A DNA stretch of 64,000 nt, from assembly GCA_949825065.1 (NCBI GenBank), contig OX463844.1:32217414-32281413 (forward strand), in the 5' to 3' direction. Below the pieces are notes generated by a model, which was not told where the DNA came from, did no database searches, and worked only from the letters and a program-made list of their open reading frames with translations. Both the position numbers and the translations under genes were made by a program. This DNA is from Odontocerum albicorne. Taxonomy: Eukaryota > Arthropoda > Insecta > Trichoptera > Odontoceridae. Positions 10,777-23,284 of this stretch are shown piece after piece. The first letter of the stretch is position 1; each line of letters starts with the position of its first letter.

Positions 10777-12425
10777 ATGGATTCGCCTTCTACCAGTGGA
10801 CTAAGATGTCAAACAGAATGGAGAGAAAGATTCTTGGCGGACATTTTGAAATGCGAAAGGGAAAAGTCAACTCTCTTTAATGTGCTCACAAAAGACAAAG
10901 ACTACGAACTTATGCAAGAGGTAGAAGAGGCAGAAAAAGCAGAGAAGAAAAGTCCGCTACAACAAAGAAGGTTAAAGCGATTTAATGTTATCGAAATCGG
11001 ATGTTTGAAAAAGCTTGTCGCACGAAATTAACTAAATGACAGTATAAAATACTATATCTCAGTTGATGAACTATATGATGTCATCGATGCAGCACATGTA
11101 GCGGTGGGTCATGGTGGTCGTGACAGAATGTTGGCTGAAACTTCTAAGAAGTTTGCAAATGTCACAAAGGAAATTATCAAATTGTTCTTATCTATGTGCG
11201 AAGTGTGCCATCAAAAGAAAACGATGAGGAGACGGGGCTTAGTTTCCAAACCAATTCTGCAGTCGGAAATGAATAGTAGGTGCCAAGTCGATCTCATTGA
11301 TTTTCAAACACAACCCGATGGCAAGTTTAAGTTCATAATGGTTTATCAAGACCATCTAACTAAATTTGTTTTGCTTCGTCCACTGGAGTCCAAAAGAGCC
11401 GAAGAGGTAGCCTATAATTTAAATGATATATTTTTAACTATGGGAGCGCCATGCATCTTGCAGTCTGATAACGGACGCGAATTTGTAAATCGCGTGATGA
11501 GCGAACTTGCTAAACTATGGCCTGAGAATAAAATTGTGCATGGAAAACCACAACATAGTCAAAGTCAGGGCTCAGTCGAAAGGGCTAACCAAGATATTGA
11601 GAATATGTTGAGTTCTTGGTTAAAAAACAACCAGACAACTTAATGGTCAGAATGCTTAAGGTATGTACAATTTATGAAGAACCGGGCGTTTCATTCTGGG
11701 ATAAAACAGTCACCATACAAAGCCATGTTTGGCACAGAACCAAGAGTAAGACTTTCTACTACTTTTTTTCCTTCTGAACTATTGAGACACTCAGGATGAG
11801 GAAGACCTTCACAAATTTGTAACATATGACAACGAAAATGAATTGGATGAAACATTTACAGAAGGTACCGACACCGACAGCTCTTCCGTCGCAAAGGTTA
11901 TTGATATTCAAATAGTCCGAACAGTGGCTCTGAAAAAAACCTGGAAAAACAAGCAGAGGATGAAAACAGCTTCTGACAAATAACACCCGCCAGCCAAACT
12001 TGGAGACATTGCGACCGTCCCTATACCTGACGTGGACAAGGCCAAAGGCGATCTTCGTAATATTATCGGAGTCATTCTTCAGACAACTAACGAAGGGTTT
12101 TACAAAATTGGGACCAAATACGGCGTTCTACAGAAAATGTATTGCAGGTAATAAACTACAAGCCCTTTAAATTTTCTGTAACATATTACAAAACATTATT
12201 ATTATTTATATTATAATTATCAATTACGTTGTATTTTTTTACAATTTCAGGACGGAATTTGACATCTGCGCAAATAAGTTCCTACAAGAGGAGGAAATCG
12301 ATCAAGAGAAATAAATTTCTTTAAGAAGTGCAGCAATTAAGCATTCCATCGGGACTGACTTAAAAAGAAATCCATACTCTGTAACTCGAAGTGCCACCAG
12401 AGTTTGCCATGCAATAACAAGTAAA
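10777..12425 (+). pseudogene. Ginger/KRBA2-type transposase (integrase-like), degraded
   Basis: Starts at ATG 10777 (MDSPSTSG). An N-terminal region rich in Lys/Glu is followed by an H2C2 zinc finger, H-x4-H-x28-C-x2-C (His codons 11095 and 11110, Cys codons 11197 and 11206). The integrase core has catalytic Asp at 11290 (QVDLIDF), Asp at 11467 (QSDNGREF) and Glu at 11578 (GSVERAN), a D-x58-D-x36-E arrangement. Further on are FHSGIKQSPYKAMFGTEPR and a C-terminal domain with GDIATVPIPDVD. In-frame stops occur at 11029, 11641, about 11980 and 12312, with a frameshift near 11795. An intron separates YC-R from TEFDICANKF. The last residues, CNSKCHQSLPCNNK at about 12382-12425, look like the end of a Cys-rich (CXC-like) motif, in another frame. 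The catalytic triad is intact but the gene is dead. Confidence 0.85.
12148..12250 (+). other. Probable intron in the transposase gene
   Basis: The donor GTAATA follows TGCAG at 12147. A T-rich tract ends in the acceptor TTTACAATTTCAG at 12250. Joining the sides keeps the frame (YC-R-TEFDICANKF) and preserves a KFLQEEEIDQEK continuation. Introns are unusual in small cut-and-paste elements but known in Ginger-like genes. Confidence 0.7.
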
Positions 12426-12611
12426 CACTATAACGAAACTGTATAATTATATAATTACAAAAACAAATTTTGTTTTTGTCAGTTTATCTCATAAATAAAT
12501 GAATTTTGTAAATTAAGGAAATTAATGAAATTTTGTCCTAGTCTAAACTACTTTGGCCTAGGACAAACCACTTTGTCCTGTGGGATATGTAATATTTCCT
12601 AGGCCAAACTA

Positions 12612-12717
12612 CTTTATCCTATCACGCTTCGGATAAACTAGTTCGGCCTAGACCAAACTAATATACAATAGTTTATCCGATCACGCTTCGGATGAACTAG
12701 TTTGGCCTAGGCCGACT
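12612..12717 (-). repeat. Right terminal inverted repeat of the Ginger-type element
   Basis: Near-perfect reverse complement of 10057-10162, with a ~9-bp insertion (ATATACAAT) in the middle and loss of the outermost bases. It shows the uninterrupted ancestral sequence at the point where the left TIR holds the hairpin insertion. Confidence 0.88.
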
Positions 12718-13904
12718 TGTATTCTTCGTTTGACTTTTCTATACATATCAAATTTTATTTGAAAACTTGTATTGTGGAAAGTAAAAAAATATGTATTTAA
12801 ACTATTATTATTACAATATTTTACAATTCTTATAAAAAGCATGTCAAATTTTAACATAATCCATTGTTTCCATATAGAATACTTTAACCTTATACGTATT
12901 TTTTTTTCTTAGTTAAAATAATTTAAATTTTATGACATTGGAGAGACAGTTGGAACAGTTACTACTTGTCATTATTCAGTAAGTGATTTATTAAATTATG
13001 TTAAAAGTTCTATTTGCGTAAAAACTGGAAACAATCCGAGCTGGCCCTGGTGCATAGAGTGACCAACAGGTGTCCGGGATAACAATGGTAATTTTTTGTG
13101 TTCAATATGGGAACACGCCTGAATGGTCTGTAATAATATGATTTGTCGATGGCGTGAAGTGCATTCAGCGTTATCTGTCTCTCGTCCCTCGCTCCGCCGC
13201 GCTCGGTCCCCGGTCCTCGCCCTCGCCCTTTAGACCTGTTATCATCTACGAGAGAGTCTTATTTATGGGCCCTCAGAGAAGCATTTACATATTACAATAA
13301 TAAATTACAAATATACTTTCGTACAAGTCAGATACAGGTATGTTTGAATGTTTAATTGTTGCAGTGTTTGAACATTATAATGGATGATGATGTGAAATTT
13401 AGAAAATAAACTTTACTGTGTCTGGCTTCATATTTGTATATGCCAGTCTTACTGATAGTTCGATTTATATATGCATAAGCTTCCAACAAGGATTTTGTTA
13501 CTTAAAATAAGGGATTAACATGCCCGGTAATTAAAGGGTTTAACTTTTATTTAAATACATATTTATTAATTGTATTTCTTCTTATTTTAAATATTGCTCT
13601 AAATACATACACATACACATATAGTAGTCACTTTGTAGCCAACCAGGGGGAATGATCTTTAAAAAAATTCTTTGAGTTTTTTTTCAATCTATACTTATTG
13701 AATTAATTACCCTATGTCATTGTGATATTGTAATAATCTCGATATTTGTTGGAACACCAGAGGCAGCTTATTAAGGACCTGGTAGATATTTTACTTGTTA
13801 TCAAATTAACATTCTGGATTTAAAGCCACTTTCAGACCCCTGAACAGCTCATAAGTTACCTTTATTTATTCAAAATCAAAACGCCCTTAAATTAATATTT
13901 TGTA
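12718..13904. other. Noncoding stretch with one GC-rich island
   Basis: Mostly AT-rich and featureless. At 13178-13231 there is a sharply GC-rich, pyrimidine-biased run (CTCGTCCCTCGCTCCGCCGC and onward) with several CpGs. No ORF, splice site or core promoter can be tied to it. Confidence 0.45.
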
Positions 13905-14107
13905 TTGCTTTACACTTTCGTTATGTACAGTACAACCTAACGGGCATATTTCCATGTGGCAATCTCTTCTAAACAACCAGAAAAATGCTAAAGATACCTC
14001 ATGTGGAAATAAGTCTGGAATCCTTTTAAAAAAAAATTCTAACAGGAATCTAGCTCACAACCCTCGGGTGGGAAGAAAGGCATGTTATCAACTAAGCCAC
14101 CGAGTCT
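13905..14107 (-). mobile_element. SINE S2 copy, minus strand
   Basis: Read on the plus strand: TTACACTTTCGTTATGTACAG, CATGTGGCAATCTCTTCTAA, AACCAGAAAAATGCT, AGTCTGGAATCC, an A-rich block, then the reversed tRNA head ending GCCACCGAG. Full-length and moderately diverged. Confidence 0.8.
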
Positions 14108-17100
14108 AGTCTTTTATTATGACACAGTGCAATTCGAATAATTGACCAATTACTATTAAAACTTCATAGATGCCGCTAGAAACGTAATTCCAAAAATCCT
14201 GAGAATAGATCTTCCTTTTCGCTGCATATCAATTGAAAAGAGATTTATGATCATTTACTTCTGAGTAAATCAATTATCATTCTCGACTTAACATGAATTA
14301 TCTGTGTAGTGGAGGAAAACAGTGAAGACAAAAAAGTATGAACTCCAACAATACCATTTCTTTAATTTGTTCAATTTATATGCCCACGCCATTTTCTTGC
14401 TTAAGCTTTATGACTCTTCTTTAAGTATGGTAACAAATTATTTTAATACGAGTATATAATACCGTTAAACATCACAATATTTCTCCATTATTTTATATTT
14501 CATATTTATCTTGTATTATTATTGGCATGCATTTAAACTAATCCGTTTTAACTAAAATTGACGTATGAGTATATCTTAAATCTCATTAAATATGTTTTGT
14601 TTACTTTGTGGGATTACGTTTCTTGATCTTTAGTTTAATAAAATAAATCAAACACTGTTTTGTTTTTTATTCACTGTTTTATGAATTGAGTTTACAACCG
14701 GAAGAATTAAGAATAACATAAAGTATCGATTTTTGTTTCATTAAATAAATTAAATACTCTTGTTCGCCGTTTTTACCTTTGTTTTATTCATAAAACAGCG
14801 ATGAATACGAAGAAAAAGAGTGTCCCATTTATTTTATTAAACTAAAATCAATACTACAATGTATATAATTATTTATTATGTATATCAAAAATATTTCAGT
14901 AAAAGTTTAACTAAGTACCATTTGGAGTATGTAAGGAGGAAAACATTTCTACAGTACTTTTGTTTTAAATATTTTTATTACTAATGTCACATTTAATATA
15001 CGTTTGTTTGTTTTGAACGTACGAATAACTTAAAATCCAGTGAAATTAAATATGCAAATATTAACTCGAAGGTAAATTTTAAAACAAAATATAATTAACA
15101 CATTTAAAATTACTACAATATTTAGACGTATATATGCTTAAAGGACCCAAACCCATGTTTTACTATTTCTGAAATCCTTAAGGAAACATTTAACAGCTTT
15201 GTTTGAATTTGAATGTACAAAAATTTCAGACGGGAGTATACGACGAATAACCCACTGTCATAATATTGTTACATTAATATGTTATATAAGGTTGATCTGT
15301 TATTCAATGTTTCAAATAAACGAAAAACGTGTTACGTAGGTTGGGCCCTTTTTACACAAATAAGTCCATTTTTAAAAAGAAATTATATTTCGAATATTTT
15401 TTAGTATCAACTAGAGGTGGCATTTCTGAACGAACCACAGTTACTGTTATGATTAATATTCGAAAAATTGTCATTTTGAATGGAAAACATTTTTTTTCAA
15501 TTCAACAATTAAATTTTATTACAAAAAAATATAATGTTACAGAATACAGAAATATATTTCTTTCTAACGAGTCAGTCCTCTTTATCTTCTTTGTTCCACT
15601 CAAAGTATTGATATATATTTGAACGCAATTTAATCGTTCAAAATCATCGAATTTTTTATGAAAGGGTATTATTAAGAATTGAAAGAAGGGTGAGAACACC
15701 GATTCATCCCACGGACACGTCCTGCATCCCACACACGTGATCAAAAAGAGGAGATCTACCGCTATCTCAACTCTAGTCATCTTATTTTATTGGGTGGAGT
15801 CATGTTACAACCAATCAATTATTAAGTCTCCTTTGGCTAAGTATCTTTTAGACTTACTTACAGTGTCACAAAGAGAAACTTGAAAGACATAATTGAGATA
15901 ATAAATGTCAAGATCTATAAATATGATTACAGTAGTCCCTCCTATTCCGAAGGGGATATATTCAAAGCCTCCAATTGGTGCTTGAAACCGCAATAGAACA
16001 TTTTTTATTTATGTATTTTACATGACAAGGAAAGACAATAATAACATGGCCGGAGTATAGACAAACGTTTCAATAATCATAAAAAAATAACATATTCTCC
16101 TTCCCCCATAATACTTAGTTACTATGTTCAAATAACGTAGACCCGCTGGCTGAGTAACTAGGAATTCCAGTTTCTAGTCAACTAGCTTATCATATGTGTC
16201 AATTAAATAGGTACTCTCATAACTGAAAAAAACATTAAAAAAAAATATCTAGATATATAGGTAAGATTAACACTTTAACAGTTCAATAAACAAAATTTCA
16301 ATAAAAAAAACCCCAGGTTCCATAAACAATAATCACATTCTAATTGGTATTTATGTGATGTACAAGAATTAATTTCTCAATGTATTGTACAACAAATTTC
16401 CTTATTTAAAGTTGTGTGAAAGTGGTCTCTCTCTCAAACTACGAGTATCTTGTTGTACTAATCTCACTCTTCTTCTTGCGATGATGTGATATATGAAATT
16501 ACGTGAATGTTGTAGGCATTGTGATGTAGCGTTAAGCTATTATCAACCTTATGTCGATACGTTGGAATTTTCTATTAAATATTTTCGAACCGCGGGTACC
16601 TGAAACTGCGGATAGTGACTACAATACTAGCTTTTATGTGCGATAGTGGAGTGTGTATAGGAAAAATGAACTAAACTAGCCAAATAAATGCTTTGACAAT
16701 AAATGTGTTAACCAGTCAATTAAAATGAAGCATAATTTGAGGCGATTTGGTCATGTCAAAATAATAGTTTGAGGAAAAAAAAATACATCTACAACTAAAA
16801 AGGAAGCGAGCTAAGAAAATACCTCAACTTTAATAGGTAAAGAGTTAAAGTGTAGAGGGAGTCAAGTTTTAATTAACTATGATTGTTTATATACACGTAA
16901 CATATGCCTGAATAAGATCTCTTGAGAAAAGAGAATATTAAATGTCTGAAAAATTAAGAATGTATTCGAAAAAGGTTTTAAATAAAATAATATAGATAAG
17001 GCTAAGTGTTCTCTATGTAATAATCGTGAAAAAGCTCACTAACCGTCATATTTTTAATATTCTCTTATAATCAATCGTCTTCAGTTCATTAGCATTTAAC

Positions 17101-17775
17101 ATTGTTTTTTCAAATCTCATTCATGGAATTTTAATCACTTAAAAACATTCAAATCCCACTTCAAATGTTATCTTCTTTTTTCTAATCGTTATCAAGATAA
17201 AATTAAGAAAAGAAAGCATCTTCAAGTCCGCAATTCTAACTTCTTTTCAAATAAATAACATTTGCTTCACCGTGGTTCAAAAAAGGCAATGCCGTGTAAT
17301 CTGGTCCGCTTATCGAAACGATCGTACAACTTGGCTACTTTTTTAATTAAGGATATGTTTAGATTTACATATCACGACACAGATCTATTGTCCACTAGTT
17401 CTCCCGATTCCAAGATAGAACATCAAAAGACTCGAGCGACATTTATTTTTGTTTGGGGCGTTACAAGCACCCATATCGATATTTGAATGTAAATACGTAA
17501 AAAAGAACCAACCCTAAAAAGGTATTTTTTGTTTATTTTAATCCAAAATGAGATTTCTTGAATTTTACGTATGCAAAAATATTCAGTCAGTAAAATGTGT
17601 ATTTCATGGTGACATTAAGTCTTGAAAAAATCTATTCGCCACAATCACGTACTAACCGAGACCATATAACCTTAAATTTCTATCAGCAGATAAAATGCAC
17701 CTTGGATATTGTTTGCATTTATAAGTACATTTCACGTATAAAATGCTGTTAACCTGTTAGATAACTCTGAGTTCA
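14108..17775. other. AT-rich noncoding stretch (3.7 kb)
   Basis: No gene or known repeat recognised. Octamer copies lie at 14447 and 16440. Frames such as 15329-15622 and 15502-15780 overlap on opposite strands and have no protein-like composition. Confidence 0.5.
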
Positions 17776-17983
17776 AAAAATATTACTATTATTCGGAATT
17801 GAACTTAACCAAATCACTTGCTTACCTAAAAATATTACTATTATTCGGAATTGAACTTAACCAAATCACTTGCTTACCTAAAAATATTACTATTATTCGG
17901 AATTGAACTTAACCAAATCACTTGCTTACCTAAAAATATTACTTTTATTCGGAATTGAACTTAACCAAATCACTTGCTTACCT
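17776..17983. repeat. 52-bp tandem repeat, 4 copies
   Basis: Unit: AAAAATATTACTATTATTCG, then GAATTGAACTTAACC, then AAATCACTTGCTTACCT. Four copies, with one substitution noted in the last. Confidence 0.97.
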
Positions 17984-18954
17984 AAAAATCATTTTTGTAA
18001 TAGGCTAAGTATTCTTATTGCAATTTATCTTTTATCTCTATTGTTCGATATTTTTGTAATGATTGGTACTTTAATTTAATAAAAATCTCCATATATTTAA
18101 ACCTCAATTAACTTGTATTTATTTATATATTAAAATACCATAACCATCTTTAATACTTTGTTTTATAATCGATAGAAAATTAAAATCATTTTAGAAAAAT
18201 TTAATTTTTTTTATTTAAAAATTCGTAAATATTACAAATGTTAGCGATATCCATGAAATAATATATTAAAAACTATCTCTTAACAAAAATTTTAACAAGA
18301 AGAATTTACAAAAATGTAGATATTCTCAGATTATATCTTTACCCACTTTACATATATTTGTAAATTAACAAGTTAAAGCGTCAGCAAAACAATATTTTGA
18401 TGTTAATTAAATTTGATTATGGGATGTAACCTGAGAGGGTTAGCCAACGAGTACCAATAAAGTTTTCGAAACAGGTTCTTAGTAACAACTGTCTTCAATA
18501 AAATTCGTTTAAAAAGGTACGTACTGTACAATAAAATGCAATTTGAATGTACCGTTCAAGATCGAAAAAACATTGGATTCTCAGAATTCACTTGAAATGC
18601 CATCCACACAAAGTCAAATTCAAATTGAAACTTGTCCATGCACTCGCATCTACGAGTAACGTCAGGTCTTCTACGAGTATCACGTTTGGTTCCGAAAGTG
18701 TTGTCTTCTTTAATGAGAATTGTATCTCAAATTTAACATAGTATTTTGACTGAAAAGATGAAGAAATCCCCTTTACATTTGATGAGGTGTGTTCTTGAGT
18801 TAATGAAATAACAGTTTTCACGACGCAGTCGAATGAGATACGTGTAAAATTTATATTTCATGTATTCTTTTACTAAAACCATTATATTTTTAGTTCTAAA
18901 AAATTTTTTTTTCAATAATGGCACATTTCTAACGTATCTTTACATGAGATATAT
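17984..18954. other. AT-rich noncoding stretch
   Basis: No gene recognised. Two octamer copies (18651-18658 and 18672-18679) are only 13 bp apart, the closest pair in the window. Confidence 0.5.
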
Positions 18955-19375
18955 ACAAACCATCACGCCATTTCTCTGTCAGGGTAGGCAGAGAGGACAA
19001 AGTGCCAGACTTTATTATCTCAACACACGTCCTAGCCACAATATCCCTATCCTTATATGTACTCGTACATATTATATTTGTTTTCTTACTCTTCATTTAT
19101 TCGCTCTACATGCCCAAACTATCGGTCTTATTTTCGCATTCATCCTTAACTACTTCATTCCGTATTCTGTCATACATTATCACCCCGCGTATTCTTCTCA
19201 GGTCACGAATTTCTACTTTCAGTATTTCCCACGTTCACGTCTTACTCCCATACATCAAAGCTGGTATTAAAATACTTTTTCGGACTATCATCTTAGTAGA
19301 TTTCCACACTATTCGGTGCCAGTACACATGTTTTAGTGTCACATTGATTTTGCTTTTTTATTAACACTTCATTGT
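18955..19375 (-). mobile_element. LINE A 3' fragment, minus strand
   Basis: On the minus strand: a PALMYG segment with an SETW-like motif (end of the RT region), then LKVEIRDLRRIRGV, then YDRIRNEVVKDEC, a gap, and the degraded tail DRE near the YPD terminus. An octamer copy lies inside it at 19060. Frameshifted and truncated. Confidence 0.7.
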
Positions 19376-19964
19376 AAAAAATAATAATCTGGAGGGCTTG
19401 TTGTCAGTTGGCAACTGTTTCAACCAACCAGACAAAAGTTAATAAAGCAAGTTAATTGATTTTGTTTCCTATCGCTACATGCCGTTCGATATCTTTCATA
19501 TATCTTCCATGTGAAAAAATACTACCTAAATAGCATGTTTAAGTTATATCTACCCATTCAATAATAAAACTTCCCAAGTTTAGAACTTCATCACAATAAT
19601 ACAACCTCCCAAGTTTGGAACTTCACTACAATTAAAATCTCACATAGTATGTTTACAATTTAACTCGTGATACGTCGTTTCGTGACCAAGTGCTGTAATT
19701 CGAATTTATTGTTAAATTTTACAACAAATTTAAACCATAAGTATAACTATAAAAGAGATATTTTCGTAAACAGAATTTAAATGCAAGGCATAAATTTTAT
19801 TTGGAAACTATGCAATTTACAAAATAAATAGAATACTCGTATAACACAAAAAAGCAAATATAAATGAAATTTAAAGTAAAATTTTCAATATTATGTTGAT
19901 CTGGACGTGTTGCCCGTCATGAGCCTGTACCTGAGGATATACTCGTAAGATGTTACAGAAGCTT

Positions 19965-20135
19965 TAAAAAAAACCTGGACTGGATTGTGAAGAAAAAAAA
20001 ACAAATCAAGTATATAGTGCAAATGTGAGTGGAAGGCATGGTAGAAGAAAACCAAGGAAAACATAGTTAGATCAAGTGAATGATATTTTGTAAAAAGAAA
20101 ACGTAAAAAGCCAGAGAAATCGTTTAAATGTGAAT
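19965..20135 (+). mobile_element. LINE A 3' fragment
   Basis: Nucleotide-level match to the basic tail of family A: AAATGTGAGTGGAAGGC, then AAACCAAGGAAAACATAG, TTAGATCAAGTGAATGATAT and AAAGCCAGAGAAATCG. The frame is destroyed. Confidence 0.6.
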
Positions 20136-21509
20136 TGAAATTTGAACATGTTAAAGGAAAATATGTTTTACATAATTAATAAATATTATTTTATTTTTTG
20201 TTGATATACTCGTATGTTCTTAAAAATGTTATAATCAAAATATTTCCAGACCCCTAAGTTCCAATAAAAGATTTAAAAAACCCCATAATAATTAAAAATA
20301 ATATCACGAGATTTTTTATGAAATAAAAAAAAATGTAGTTTTTACATTTATTTGCGCGGTCATGTTTTTTGGTTAACTTTTATAAAATAAGTAACACACA
20401 AACTAACATTTTATTACACGCCTTAATTTTACCATTTTAACCTCATGCACAACCAGCTTATTTGAGATTGATTTGATATGATTCAAGGTTGAAATCATAT
20501 ATCACCACATTATACGTAATCCAATTTAAAGAATGAGTAATAAATGCAAATTGGAACGTACTGAAGATGGAAAGGATTGTTAGTATAAGAAAGTGATTAA
20601 GGAGCGATCCCTTGGAAAGATCGTAATCAGAATAGGTAGGCTGAGCCAATCACATTCAATTAGGCTATGTCTGTGTAGTACGAGTACATTCCCTGTCGAG
20701 TGAAGTATCGGTGCTTCGGAAAGGCAATGCTTCACACGGTCTCTACTTTCGATGACCGTACTCTAGATAAGGGAATTGGGAATATTCAAATTTACATTTT
20801 AAATTAATGGCTTTTCGTATCATTATTCAAACTGATGTATCATTAGTTTAGGCACTCTTTCTTTTGGGTCTTTCCCTCATTGGTGTAATTCGTAACCACC
20901 GTGTTCTTCCACAATAAATATGTTACCTAGTAAGTCCACAAATTATTCTCTGTAGGAAAAACCATAAAATAAATTTCAGTCAATCAACTCTTTTTTTGAG
21001 ACAACTATATACGTATAACAATAGTCGTAAGTTGTCAAGAAAATGTTGAAATTCGTCTTGGATAAGTCATGTCCACAGAGGAGACGACCAAAGAATAGTC
21101 AAATATGTTTGGCAGTATAAGTCTTCAAGAGCCAGACTGCTTTGTCGAGTAAGGTAATGACAGCAGGACAATTTACTGGTGGGTCTGCTTATGTTGGATA
21201 GTAAGGGGGACTACTGACAAAAGGCGTAGGATCTTTAGGAGTGGAACATCATCATTATGGACGCTCAAGTTCTACGTAAGTGGAAATTAGGTTAATTTAT
21301 TGGAAATTGAACACACACTCGTATGTGTTCTATAAATTTTAAATCTTAACATTGAATATTATGGTAACAATTATAGTTTCTACACTGTCTATAACTTCGT
21401 TTTCTAGAATTTGCTTTTATCTTCTCCTTTTATATTCCTCAAGACTGGGGTTTTTGACCCCACCGGGATCTGTTTGTGTAAGCTTCCATTATGACCTTTC
21501 ATTATGACG
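20136..21509. other. AT-rich noncoding stretch
   Basis: Octamer copies at 20207 and 20679. The patch at 21080-21260 is less AT-rich and vaguely LINE-like, but no frame was convincing. Confidence 0.4.
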
Positions 21510-21556
21510 GAATTTAACAATCCCGGATAACCAAGTTATCCGGGATTGTTAAATTC
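21510..21556. repeat. Perfect hairpin, 22-bp arms, 3-nt loop
   Basis: GAATTTAACAATCCCGG continues to ATAAC; then comes loop CAA and the exact reverse complement. The 47 bp form a cruciform or strong RNA hairpin. No target duplication was identified. Confidence 0.95.
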
Positions 21557-21903
21557 CTCGAGTATCGAATCAACACCTAGTGTTATCCGCATTTCAGCGT
21601 TTATTTCTTCACCAACTCCCAAGGTTCTTCGAAGCTTAGCTGCTTGTATCATTTACCGTCCCCTTTCGATATGTATATCCGATGTTCATATGCCAAGATT
21701 ACCCAATATACCGACAAACATACTTGCATATTACTTTTAAGTGAGAGCTCAGATTTATTTACCACCGGACTGGATGATTCTTAGTACACTACTTGCTATT
21801 TCTATAAAATTGTACACCGCAATAAATTACAAACGTTTATATATAAAAGATATCATGACATCAATAATAAAAAAATTGAAAATGTCACGCTTGTTTAAGC
21901 AGT

Positions 21904-22210
21904 TCGACCTCCGTGGTTTAGTTACTAAGACGCTCGACAACTACAAAAATTAAAAAAGGTTCTTTGATACATTTGTTTGTTTAGTGACAATGCTCGCGCG
22001 CACTAGACATATGCGAATATTGTTACCCCATCAATTGTGGTATTATTACCAGCATGTGCGATATCAAACTGTAAGTCCTGGGCTTACTACAATGGTTTTA
22101 AATCTGAATGCTCAATTAATGAAGCCGAAGATCAAGTTATTCCACGGCTCCGCTCCTCTATATATACGCATCGCCAATTCGGATATGTTGAAGGACACCA
22201 TATAATAATT
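21904..22210 (+). mobile_element. SINE S1 copy
   Basis: Head GACCTCCGTGGTTTAGTTAC at 21908 with AAGACGCTCGAC. The S1 body is from about 21990: AACTGTAAGTCCTGGGC, TTAATGAAGCCGAAGA, and the hairpin segment CGCCAATTCGGATATGTTGA near 22166-22188. The head region has lost its B-box. Confidence 0.7.
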
Positions 22211-22259
22211 AATGAATCTACAATAACTTTGTATTTAATACGACTTTGAATTTATCGAT

Positions 22260-22790
22260 TCTTACAAAACAAAATTAATACGTCTTTTAGTGTAATCCAA
22301 TGTTTCAACGAAACGTATTCTTATAGAAAGACTACCCCATCACTAATCTCACCTGACTCTCATATTTGCTAGTATATTCAAATCTAATTAGCAATCCCAA
22401 TTAACATATATGAAGTAACTAAATCCTCTTTGTTTACCACTTGAAAATAATTCAGTAACGTTCAAATATATCTGTTGAATCGTCGAACCCATCACTAAAC
22501 TTAATATGCGTTCCTCATGTTCGCCTCGTATCTTAAAATCAAATTACCAATTCCAAGTAGTTAGAAAATGCTCTTCTCGTCACCATCTGTGAGTGTATAT
22601 TCCAATGATTTGCACATATTCCTCTTGAATAACCTAACCCATCACTAATCTAACCAGGCGTCCCTCTTGTTCGTCTGGTATCGTTAAATCAAACTACCGT
22701 TCCCAAGTTGTTGTTGCATCACATGGAAATTAAAGAGAAGTTACTTCCCCTGTACGTCACCATCTACATGTACGATCTAAGCACGTTGAT
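22260..22790. repeat. Degenerate ~150-bp tandem repeat, about 3 copies
   Basis: The anchor CCCATCACTAA recurs at 22336, 22488 and 22638 (spacing 152 and 150 bp). Shared flanking blocks include a CCTCATGTTCGCCTCGTATC / CCTCTTGTTCGTCTGGTATC pair, AAATCAAAyTACC, CAAGTAGTTAG and TTCTCGTCACCATCT. It is an old, diverged tandem array. Confidence 0.7.
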
Positions 22791-23284
22791 GATCCTTCAT
22801 CATAAAACAATCATCATTCTTCGAGCATCTACATGGAATCCTTCGACAGGCACAAGAAATATTTACTGCTTTTTGTATACACGACTTGTTAGTAATTGCA
22901 CCTTAAATGGAGAATGCCAATATGAAACTCGTGCATATTGGAAAATATTTACTGGATTTCTTTAAAGAAAAACGAGACACGAGATACTTCCTCGTATTTA
23001 TGCTATATTTACATGTTTATGTTTTATATTATCTAAGATTTAACCATTCTTAACCTTTTGACGGTTTGTTGTAGGTGCTCAATTACGAATGATTACTGAA
23101 GGTGTTAAACAAATAGGAATAAAATATATTGTAATCATTGTTTACAAAATGTATTCTTATTTTTTAGTTATACATTTAAATAATAAGTAATTGAATTAAA
23201 AAATAGATCTTGAATGCTTCGAAAAAAAACAATGTCAAAAGTTTGCATAGCTTTCATTTAGTTATTTCTTTTTAGTTCTCTCCG
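22791..23284. other. AT-rich noncoding stretch
   Basis: Nothing recognised. Confidence 0.5.

Larger units (their letters stand above)
10036..12717 (+). mobile_element. Ginger/KRBA2-type DNA transposon with integrase-like transposase
   Basis: A ~2.7-kb element bounded by ~105-bp terminal inverted repeats (10057-10162 and 12612-12717). Each contains two ~49-bp tandem units centred on AACTAGTTNGGCCTAGGCC. Related AGTAGTTTGGCCTA units continue inward on both sides. The enclosed gene codes for a retroviral-integrase-like DDE protein with an H2C2 zinc finger and an intron. That combination of TIRs with a Gypsy-type integrase is what the Ginger superfamily of cut-and-paste elements shows; insect copies are often annotated as KRBA2-like. 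The outermost left boundary is uncertain and I see no clear target duplication. Stops and frameshifts make it non-functional. Confidence 0.8.

Noticed and set aside
18547..18821. Overlapping ORFs on both strands
   Set aside because: No domain, no splice context, and composition equal to the flanks; treated as chance.
21080..21260. Possible LINE fragment (RRPKN and GGLL-like pieces)
   Set aside because: No consistent order of motifs in any frame; could not be tied to families A-C.
21536..21652. Minus-strand ORF MIQAAKLRRTLGVGEEINAE... (38 residues)
   Set aside because: Protein-like but too short, ends inside the hairpin, and no family or splice signal supports it.
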